DNA of 64,000 nucleotides from positions 25,166,526 through 25,230,525 of the forward strand of contig CM037463.1 in the NCBI GenBank assembly GCA_021014325.1. The letters are read 5' to 3'. The translations under genes were made by a program, and so were the position numbers. The notes under the pieces were generated by a model. It was not told where the DNA came from and searched no databases. It was given only the letters and a program-made list of their open reading frames with translations. Source of the DNA: Plazaster borealis (Eukaryota > Echinodermata > Asteroidea > Forcipulatida > Labidiasteridae). Positions 47,701-59,700 of this stretch are shown in pieces. Position 1 is the first letter of the stretch. Every line of letters begins with the position of its first letter.

Positions 47701-50700
47701 TGTCCGCAAAAAAACCATACTTGCAAACCTTTGATCAACTTGAAACTTAATGTGACATTAGAACATAACAAGCAGAAGGTGTGTGAGCAATGACGTCATG
47801 ATGACGTCATCGGGTGTCAAATTACAAGCCATTTTAGTTCAAAAAGTGCCCTCATGCCAATGCCTGTAGGTCTCTGAATATAACAGCTGTGGTATTCATA
47901 TTTAGGCATATGATAGAGCAAGACACGGGCAACATTTGAAAAGTTAACGTCAAATTCACATGACCTTTACTTCCGGTCGTACCGGAAGGTCAAAGTTTGC
48001 CTTGGTGCAATTCTTAACAAAAAATCATTTCCTGGCAAAATTCTTAACTTCCGTTCATCTGATCAACTTCAAATTTACACCATGTTAGAAACTGGATGAA
48101 ACCTCCATCAAGTTGTTGTGACGTAATGATTACGTCATCAGGTGTCGAATTACAGTAAATCAAAGTTTAATATTTCAAAAAATCATAACTCGATAACAAT
48201 TTTATGGATTATAACAATCTATACATCATCGGACAGGTCTTTTAAAACTCAACAAACGCTACACAAAGAGTGACCCCGTTTGACCTTGACCTCCGGCTCA
48301 AAATGTAAGTTGAACATTTCGTTAGTAATAGCCTGGGAATTCGTTCCGCTCCATTGATCACGAGGTCCAAAGCCTAGTGCACTGTAGTGGCATGATTTCC
48401 GTGCAAGTTTTGACGTGTCGCAGTTCAACGCACTTATAACGCAAGCTTATCAATGGCGCAATAACACTGCAGAACTAAATTCCGCTCAACCTGTGCCATG
48501 TTCAGCGTCAAGTTGTTCCCCTATTCGCCCTTTTGGTGGCTCATGGTGACCATGGAATCAAAGACGAAGTTTTACTGAGATGGCCACCTGCTTCAGTGAT
48601 TCGTATGACTTTTAATTATGTGAGAAATAAAGCTATAAAGTTTTCACACCCGTTGTTGTGTTCCATTATTATTTCCTTGCTGAGTGTATGGTGCACTATA
48701 GAGGTAGAAATAGTACTCAACTCATTATGTTATTAGTCAAAATTCACGAGAGGCTTAGACTTGCTGTCTTTATGACTTGCCTTTGTCTTTCATAATTATC
48801 CAAAACAAGTGTATTTTCTTTCAATATTCTAAATTTAACCCACCGTTCTGTATGAATGAAAATCAATGTCTAAAAAATGCAACCGATAGCTCATACTATG
48901 CTTGACTTATTTTAACATGACATCATCATCAGTGCATATGTTTTGAACAATCAATGTTTCATGCACCGATACTTCATGAGTATCCAACTCACTGTATTTG
49001 AAACCCCGATGAAAACTTCTAATAATTGTAAATTAATAATGTCAACATGATAAGCATAGTTGGATTTATTAATCCATAAAGAATCAATATTCATTGAAAA
49101 ATAAATAAACTTCAGTAAATGGCTGACATGGCTGTTCTTGTGAGTAATTCAGCGGCTCGTTTGAAGATATGCAACCAAGATGAAAGGGAATTTAAAAAAA
49201 ATGATGCTCTGTATGAAAAGGACAATTTACTCTAATAAATTGCTGAAAACACTTTGTAATCGTATCTTGAGAAATACATCTATTATGATTTTTTAAGCTT
49301 TGCATTTTTTGTGAACGTTTTATGTGTGAAAGTTCTGTGTAATTGATAATGACATAATTTGACCTGGCTTCCTGTCCAACCGGAAGTAAAAGAAATACAA
49401 ATTAAGAGGCTTTTTTTGAATTGTCAGGAAAAGTCTTGTATACTAACTATCAGTACAGTTTATGAATATTAACATGAAAATTGAAACAGATAATCAATTA
49501 ATACACGTCTTATAGCTCAGTGCAGTCTTAAGTAGGAACATTATCATTTCTTTCCCGTGTAAACTAAATGTAATTGATTTACACTTTGAAATTTCAAAAG
49601 CTATCAACAATCTTTTCATCGACTCAATAAAATAGTTCACACATTGACACAACACTGACCCCGACTCCGAACACCTAGTGCTTGTTCCAACAAACACTAA
49701 AGCTCTAGTTTTTTTTTTTTTTTTGGGGGGGGGTGTTTGTTGGGGGTGTTGGGGTGTTTGTTTGTGTGTTTGTTTGTTTGTTTTTTTGGTGTGTGTTTTT
49801 AATATTTTGTATATCTAACTGACTTTTAGGCTATAGGATTCGTTTTACTCTTGTGGTGTTTTTATTTTATTTTTAGATTGCATTTCCGGATAAAGTGCAA
49901 TAAGCAATCATGGGGGGGATCAACATAACAATGATCAGATTATGAAGCCGCCTTATCTAATCTTTGTCTGTCGTAATTTGATTGGATCATCTGCTTTCTT
50001 CTTTCTCACCTGGAAATTACCAGATCTCCGGACAAAGGGCAAGGAACAAATGACCATGACGACTAGTATGATGTCCAGTAGCCAGCCGGTTAAGAATGCA
50101 CTGTGTTTAACCAGGCCTAGCTCTGTCAGATGGGGTTGTGTGACTAGAATCTCCCATGCAGTATTATTACTGAAGACTCCCGTAGGATCCGTCATGATTA
50201 CTAGTAATAACAGAAACAAGAATTACAATCAAATAGTAACAATTAGACAGCTCTGTTTTCTGCTTTGGGGAAGAGGAAGGATTTGAACCTATAGGGAAGG
50301 AGAGGTGTTAGATATAATGTCTACAGAGACCAGGTCTGAGAAAACATAATTTGATCAAGTTTTAGACATACTGATTTTCTCAAAGGCAAAACAATTTCAA
50401 AATGTCATTATAACATTTAATTTGATTTGCCTGGTGATGGGATATCACTTGGTGGTATTTAAATAAAGTGAAGCTCGGAACGGAACAATATTTTTTAAAT
50501 ATATATATATATATATTTATTTATTTTTATTTTATTACCCTTTTTTAGGGGGGTGCGAATGCTTAAAATTCCAATTGTGTATCAATAAGTGGACGGAATG
50601 CCAATTTACTGAAATAAGCTTGTAAGCAAACAAACATCGATGCACCGTTTTCTTATATTATTGCAGGTAATTTCTTCAGATAACACAACTGTTTGAAGTG

Positions 50701-53700
50701 TAATGCCATTGTGTGTACACATTACAGCTCCCATAATAACACAGATATAATTGGTTTTAATTAACCAGCTGTCCTCTTAAACAACTTAAATGCTTTAACA
50801 GCAATTGACTGGTCAACGACCGAGCGTTCAGTAAAGTTGATATATGGGTTTTCTGGTGTTTTGGATGGCAACCAAATCAGATTCTGTACATAATAATGGA
50901 GGTGGGTCGGGTGCAATTACTTGAATCTTAAACGTCTACAACCACATTGTAAAAAGGAGATTTCTGTTTTTTACACCAAAAGGGGAAATAATATGTTTAA
51001 GATCTTAGAAGAATCAAAAATAACTTATCATATAATAAATAAATAAATAAATAAATAAATAAACAAATATAGTCAATTGAATTTTTGTTGAATATCTTTA
51101 TCACAGGTCTGTGCTTGATGGGCTGTAAACAATACGATGGCAAATCAAATGATGACGTCGGTCATCATCTGAGGGTTGGTGAACTTAAAGTCTTCTTTGT
51201 ATGGATTTTATGATCATCAGATGAATATTTAAGACAACACAGAAGATGGAGGTGAGTTGAGGACCACTTTCACCGTCAAGTCACCTCGTAAAGTGCCAAA
51301 CACGTTGACAATCTTAAATTATTACTACTTGGCATTCTTTCCGCTCACTAATTCTGAATGCATAAATTTCTGCTATATATAACGTATTGAGATAAACTCT
51401 AATATAGGAACCAAATCACTGACCGTAACCGGTTTAGGGTACATAGAAATTTTTAGTTTCGAGTGTGCAATCAATCTGGAAATGCATTTTCTATTCCTAA
51501 ACAAGATTTTACAAGTCCTTTAAAACAACGCTTTCTTTCTATAAAGGTTATACTGAATGCAATTATAATCGAAGCTTTTGTTTACGTTTTAACCACACTA
51601 TGTTTTCTCCTCTGCTATCTCTTCGATAATCAAACGTTTATATTTTAAAAGCCCACTAATTGTGAAAAAAAAAAAAGTCTGGTTTTAAGAAATTTGCATT
51701 ACCAGACGAATATACATGTTTAATTAGTGACGCCATTAACGTTGTCAAGTCTTGTTGACTCTTTTTCGTGTCATTTGCATTCATAAGGTTTACATTTTAT
51801 TATTAATAATTCAACATAATGAGAATATTGAACTATCAGTGATATTTGGTCGAGTTTGTGTATACAGTCATTCATGTGTACAGTGTGTAAAGAGTCATTT
51901 GGTAAAACAACACATGTTTCTTCAGTAGTAACCAAAATTTAGTTTTAAACAAATCCAATATTAAAATAATAGCTTTTTGTGTTCGTTGCGCAAAACTGTG
52001 GCTTAAAGGAGGTTTGACATGAAAGAGCAATGCATAATGCATTTCTAGATGATTGCTGCTCATGACGTAGTCATGTATTATACTCGTCAAAAATGATATC
52101 CTGTGGGAAGAGTCTGTAATTAAATGCTTCATTATGATCTTATGGTCACCTGACAAGAATCACATATGCGTGACCAAAGAACTGTGACATAAGACGGAAC
52201 TCGAACATAAGTCAGAACTGAGACAAAGACGGAACTCAGACATAGAATGGAACTGAGACAAAGACGGAACTGAGAAATAAATGGAACTGTGACATAAGAC
52301 GGAACTGAAACATAAGATGGAACTGAGACATAAGATGGAACTGAAACATAAGATGGAACTGAAACATAAGATGGATCTGTGACATAAGACGGAACTGAGT
52401 CATAAGTCAGAACTGAGACATAAGATGGAACTGAGACATAAGATGGAACTGAAACATAAGTAGGATCTGTGACATAAGACGGAACTGAGTCATAAGTCAG
52501 AACTGAGACATAAGATGGAACTGTGACATAAGACGGAACTGTGACATAAGATGGAACTGAGACATAAGATGGAACTGTGACATAAGACGGAACTGAGACT
52601 TAAGATGCAACTGAGACACCAGACGGAACTGAGACATAAGATGGAACGCAGACATAAGACGGAACTGAGACATAAGATGGAACGCAGACATAAGACGGAA
52701 CTGAGACATAAGATGGAACGCAGACATAAGACGGAACTGAGACATAAGATGGAACGCAGACATAAGACGGAACTGAGACAAAGACGGAACTGTGACATAA
52801 GACGAAACTGAGACATAAGATGGAACTGAGACATAAGATGGAACTGAGACATAAGACGGAACTGAGACATAAGATGGAACTGAGACATAAGATGGAACTG
52901 AGACATAAGACGGAACTGAGACATAAGACGGAACTGAGACATAAGATGGAACTGAGACATAAGATGGAACTGAGACATAAGACGGAACTGAGACATAAGA
53001 CGGAACTGAGACATAAGATGGAACTGTGACATAAGACGGAACTGAGACATAAGATGGAACTGAAACATAAGACGGAACTGAGACATAAGATGGAACTGAG
53101 ACATAGAATGGAACTGAGACGTCAGACGGAACTGAGACATAAGACGGAACTGAGACATAAGGTGGAACTGAGACATAAGATGGAACTGAGACATAGAATG
53201 GAACTGAGACGTCAGACGGAACTGAGACATAAGACGGAACTGAGACATAAGGTGGAACTGAGACATAAGATGGAACTGAAACATACGATGGAACTGAGAC
53301 ATAAGATGGAACTGAGACATAAGATGGAACTGAGACATAGAATGGAACTGAGACAAAGACGGAACTGAGACATAAGACGGAACTGAGACATAAGGTGGAA
53401 CTGAGACATAAGATGGAACTGAAACATAAGATGGAACTGAGACATAAGACGGAACTGAGACATAAGATGGAACTGAGACATAAGATGGAACTGAGACATA
53501 AGACGGAACTGAGACATAAGATGGAACTGAGACATAAGACGGAACTGAGACATAAGATGGAACTGAGACATAAGATGGAACTGAGACACCAGACGGAACT
53601 GAGACATAAGATGGAACTGAGACGTCAGACGGAACTGAGACATAAGATGGAACTGAGACGTCAGACGGAACTGAGACATAAGATGGAACTGAGACATAAG

Positions 53701-56700
53701 GTGGAACTGAGACATAAGACGGAACTGAGACATAAGATGGAACTGAGACATAAGATGGAACTGAGACATAAGACGGAACTGAGACATAAGATGGAACTGA
53801 GACATAAGACGGAACTGAGACATAAGATGGAACTGAGACATAAGATGGAACTGAGACATAAGACGGAACTGAGACATAAGATGGAACTGAGACATAAGAT
53901 GGAACTGAGACATAAGACGGAACTGAGACATAAGATGGAACTGAGACATAAGACGGAACTGAGACATAAGATGGAACTGAGACATAAGATGGAACTGAGA
54001 CATAAGACGGAACTGAGACATAGGATGGAACTGAGACATAAGATGGAACTGAGACATAAGACGGAACTGAGACATAAGATGGAACTGAGACATAAGATGG
54101 AACTGAGACATAAGATGGAACTGAGACATAAGATGGAACTGAGACATAAGACGGAACTGAGACATAAGATGGAACTGAGACATAAGATGGAACTGAGACA
54201 TAAGATGGAACTGAGACATAAGATGGAACTGAGACAAAGACGGAACTGAGACATAAGATGGAACTGAGACATAAGACGGAACTGAGACATAAGATGGAAC
54301 TGAGACATAAGATGGAACTGAGACATAAGATGGAACTGAGACATAAGATGGAACTGAGACATAAGATGGAACTGAGACATAAGATGGAACTGTGACTTAA
54401 GATGGAACTGCGACATAAGACGGAACTGAGACATAAGACGGAACTGAGACAAAGACGGAACTGAGACATAAGATGGAACTGAGACATAAGACGGAACTCA
54501 GACATAAAATGGAACTGAGACAAAGACGGAACTGTGACATAAGATGGAACTGTGACATAAGACGGAACTGAGACATAGGATGGAACTGTGACATAAGACG
54601 GAACTGAGACATAAGATGGAACTGTGACTTAAGATGGAACTGTGACATAAGACGGAACTGAGACATAAGACGGAACTGTGACTTAAGACGGAACTGTGAC
54701 ATAAGACGGAACTGAGACATAAGATGGAACTGTGACATAATACGGAACTGAGACATAAGATGTAACTGTGACATAAGATGGAACTGAAACATAAGATGGA
54801 ACTGAGACAAGAGACGAATCTAAGTCAGTTTCTTCCTCGACCCTTGTCAAAGAAATTATGCTTCGGGATACTCTGATGATCAGAATAACGTTCAAAAAGT
54901 TCACCTTTTCATCACGGATTACGTCGATTTATACAGAATAAATTAATTATGAAATTCCTGTGAGATTACGTACTCCTTAAAGCTTATCAACTTGAATTGT
55001 CCGTAAAGTTAAATTCAATCGTCTTAACAAGGAAGTATTTTTATACAAATGTTATTAAAATAGACGAAGCAATAAAACAAAAATCAGTTTGATCAGACAA
55101 AAGTACGAAGCAGTTGACTCGTGACTTCGACATGGGCAAATTAAATGACATTTCAGGTGATAATTATTTCCTAACTTTGAGGGAATAGAAGGTTCAGAGC
55201 AAAAATGCCCTCTACTTCCGCGCACCGCCCCCCCCCCCACTCACTAAAGTGGATCTTTTCTGTGATTGTTCTCTTCAGATTTGTACCTGCTTCTCTGTGC
55301 GTAAACTAACTTTATATCATATCCCAGGTGATATTTGCCAGAAGGTTCAACAGAAGTCTAATGCTGTGTGTACTGATGGGAGTAATCTTATAATAACTTA
55401 TGGTCAGCGGGTGAGCCAATTTATATCCAACAAGCCTGACTAATATTATTGATTAGTCAGTAATGAACCCCTAAATATTTCTCTTCCGACTCGTGTGAAC
55501 GAAACGTTCAAATATTACAAGAGTAAGTTGAGATCATGTCGGCAGGGTTGTCATTAAAGTATACATAATGAGTTATTTGCATTTTGTTTTATGACTTCAA
55601 ATATCACTAGGATATAAATTGCAAGGGTGCCATTCTTTGAAATGGCAGCAATTGTCGGTGTGCCATTTCAATGAGAAAGTTGCAATATACACAAATCATC
55701 AAGAATACTTATTTCTGTCTGAAACACTTTGGACAGCTCTCGTAAATTTAAAAACGGAAAAGGGTTTCTTAAATTCTTTTTTGAACTTCCGCTATGAAGA
55801 AATGATGGTTTTGTGAAGGGGTCTATTAAGTGGAATTTTAGAGTCTTGACTGTTTGTGCTAAGTAAAGATGCTTAATTAAACATTAAAACCTACCTGCAT
55901 TTCCAACATGTGCAACGGTGTGAATAAGGCTAAGTACAGCAATGATCAACCCAACCGTCTTATGAAATATAATATGTTGATCAATTGGTAGGAATCGAGC
56001 TACACGTGTTGATCGGACGAAGGTTAATGTTTGTCGGAGCATTAACACTAGGATCAGAGAACCGTTTAAATTCAAACACTGACCGCAACCACGTGCTACG
56101 GAAAGGAAATGAAAAGGAGGGAAAAGGTCATTAATTTATGTTCAGAATCATTTGCTGTTAAATCCCTTATGATTTTAGTATATATAATGAATAGTCTGGT
56201 TGTAATTAGAAACTGGAGACTTCTAGCCTTATTAACAATTACCGAAATTACCTCGTGCGCATTCAAGCTTAATAAAACAACCTGTCACAATTTGACTTCA
56301 AACATTTATTTGAAGTTGTGAAGATAATTCGACTTCAGTTTCTAACCCCTGAAGTAAATTACCCTGTGTGTTAGTCATGAAAAAGTTGCTTCAATACCAT
56401 CTGGTTGTTTTCATTATAACTCACCATACGGCTGGTCAGCAAATGTTCTCTTTTTTTATACATTACTTAACTTCTTGTGTTTTTGCTTCATCATTTATGT
56501 ATTTGTTCAACCTGTCTGTCCGTTTGTTCTTGTTGTGGGGTTTAAGTTTGTTTTTCTGTCCGTCAGGCATCTCGCTACAAGCCCTGGCTTCTGATGCATC
56601 CATACTTGTTTAATTTCCTGCCCTGTACAAACTGTATTTTATGGTTACTTCTTTTAAATAATTTGTTTGGCTATTTACTGAAATGTTCATGTAGTATGGA

Positions 56701-59700
56701 AATACAAGTGAGTTTGAATTGAATTGAATATAGTTTTAAATAAGGACAGGTTTTCAAATTAAGCTAAAGGGACCTACCAATGACTAAACACCAATTGCTT
56801 CCAATAGACGTAAACCGATAAGCTGTCTCTGTGAACAATGTTGCATTAAGAAGACAGTAGGCAACTACGAAGATAACCTTGCGTACATTATTATTGATGT
56901 ATCTCCAGGTCAGATATCGAGGTACTGTACAACCTGCTTTAGGCTCATCTTCTGGAGGCTTCAGCCAGCCAGCAGCACTACGAGAACAAAATAAATACAA
57001 AGGGAATGTTATATCTGAATCCAATTCCTTCGAAACGCCAATCTTAAAATGCAGGGACTTTGTTCTGTGAGAGGCGGACTTGTGACTTTTGTAATTTGAT
57101 AGTTTATACTTCCAGACAGGTTTAGTCATCATTGTTAGGCTGTGGCTATACCTTTTTATTTTAGCAGTATGGCTCATAACGTAAATGGATTCTCTGATAT
57201 TTTCGTTTAAATGGATTCCAACTCTTAAAATGCAAACTGAATTTACCAGATATAACCATGTGGGTGTTCTATTTATATTTCCGCAAGCCTCCCATAGCAG
57301 GGTATGTGAGCTATTAGATACACCCTCCATTCCATCTCAACTAAACGTCACTGATGCTACCTATAGTAACAATTTCAGTGTTACAGTGCGCATAAATTTT
57401 ATTCTAGACATGTGTAGTTACCCAATAGTCATATTTTCCATGACATCCGGGTATTTCTCCAATTCTTGGCGCAGTTCTTCGAATGATATGGTTCCACTAT
57501 CGTCTTCGTCTGCAGCTTCGAACAAGGCATCGGTGAGATCATCTAAGACGCTAGCACTAAGCTGTAAGGCACTTTCTTCCATACAGGACTCTAAGACGGT
57601 ACGAAGCTCTTCATGGTCAATCTGACCACTGCCTGTGAAATAAAGGGAGAGAATTGTCAAGAAGGAAACAATCTTCATCCATTATTAAGGTGTTAACTCA
57701 TTAGTGAAACTTAGTCAAGTTGAATGCTCAATTAAATATCGCGTGTAGGTTGAAAATGAGTTGACCTGCAGAAAAACATTGTCGCATAAACAAATAATAA
57801 CAGTAATAACAACTTCTTATGTTGGTTTAAAGTACTTCATTGTGGTTTAGCCGAATTGATATAAAATCAATTAAATTCGATTACATCTAGGAAGATTGTA
57901 AAATTGGTTATAATGAACTTATATTTTTAATTGACATTAATTCCATTACTCCTGAGCGAAACTCTAATGGATGCCTGCCTTTTGATATCCCGGCGTATTT
58001 CAATCTTACTACAATTTCATCAAAAGGTTACTTTTTCATCTTATAAATTAACAAATTTCGTCTTTAACGGCCCTCTTCTAGGCCTTAAGTGACGTCATAC
58101 ACTTGTCAGAATAAAGAATTCTGTCGAACTCAACGGATGTGCTTTGTAGAATTAGGGAAGTGAAATGTTCGGTCATTGTAGTCTTATCTATAACTAGAAT
58201 TTCTAGATTTTCATCACGTGATCAAAAAGCCCTCTCTTACTTTGTATTTATTTATCTTTATAACAAAGACTGACCCATTGACATTAAAATCGTGCCATTG
58301 TCAGGGTCACACAACCTGATCTTAGTTTCTGAGATAGTGACCATTTGCCTGTGGTTTTTTACTATTATTTTGATTTCATTCATCACTCAACGATAGATGG
58401 ATGTAAAGACCTATAGAGACGTGTCGCCACGTTTAACCTAGAAATGTACCAAACAGATAAGTGAAAGATAAACAACTTTGTAATTGTAGTCATAATTTAG
58501 GGTTTTATGTCAACTTCAAATAATTACTCGTATACTTCTTATACAAAAATTAAATTCAAATAAGTCCCTCTGAATATGTCCGAAAACTGGATCATAATTA
58601 TTGTAGATGAACTTTGACTTACCGTCTACGTCATAAACATTGAAGAGGAATCGAAGTTTTTCAGCCGGTTCTCCATGTGTGAGCATGCGCAGACCGTCCA
58701 TCAATTCATCTAAACTAATGGTACCGCTGTTGTCTGCGTCGAATAGCGCAAAGAACCGTTTGGCGAAAAACTCCTAAATAGTTGCAGAAACGTTACAAAG
58801 TTACACAAGCATGGAAAACATGCAAAAAACCTAATGACGAAAACCCGCATAATTTAACAGTCACAAAACAAAAGTGTAAAGTCAGTGAAATATTTAAAAA
58901 TCTTTTGGTGAAACGACACATTAATAGTCGCACAAAAATCATCGAAAGTAACAGCTTAGCAAAAAACTAATTTTTAGACGCAACAACAATGTCGTTGACA
59001 AATATGTCTTAATCAAACTCCAACAACAACCTATCGGGCCTACAGTACTAGATATATTTCAACATGTTTTCGTTTTGTTTTTTAACAATGTCACTTCAAG
59101 TGTAAGAACAAGCATCTCGTTAACAGTGAGTAAACAAGGTCAATTTCGATTCCAAAGAAGAATTGTTGAATAGTCTCGTTTCAAGTCGCCACCAAGGTCG
59201 TTAAGTATCTTCGGCATTTAATGCATGGTAATCATTTACTGTGGCTTTAGGAAACGTACAATATAACTTTTGTCGTCCAAACAGAGTGTAAACGGGCTGT
59301 GAAAAATAGTTTCTTTGCGTTGTGGTTCTCATCTTGTTATTTGATTTCCTTTTCTTAGTCTATTCCAGTATGTTCGACATATCTCTTGATTAAACGCTTT
59401 GTAATTAATTACTTTAGGCATATCATCGTTCATTTGCAAATGTAACAGGAAAGTACATTGGATGCAAACCGTCCAATCCGTTGCTGCTAACAAATATTAC
59501 AACATGTCATAAAGTTGTAACTTCAAAACATTTTCCAAAGTGTAAAGAGTTGTTTATCCGCGTCATTTATTGGTGTATAAAGTATGATGTCAACGTCCTA
59601 ACAGTCTCTGTCTCATTCAAATCCCAAAGAGCTTTCAGGGAAACATTGGGAAGGATAATTACCTTCAAACTCTTCATATTTGCACTCCAAATCCACGCCA

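Noticed and set aside
52490..54523. 677-codon open frame on the minus strand, and overlapping long frames on both strands
   Set aside because: Entirely made of an 18-bp tandem repeat within a NOX5-B intron. The length follows from the repeat lacking stops; there is no unique sequence, start context or domain.
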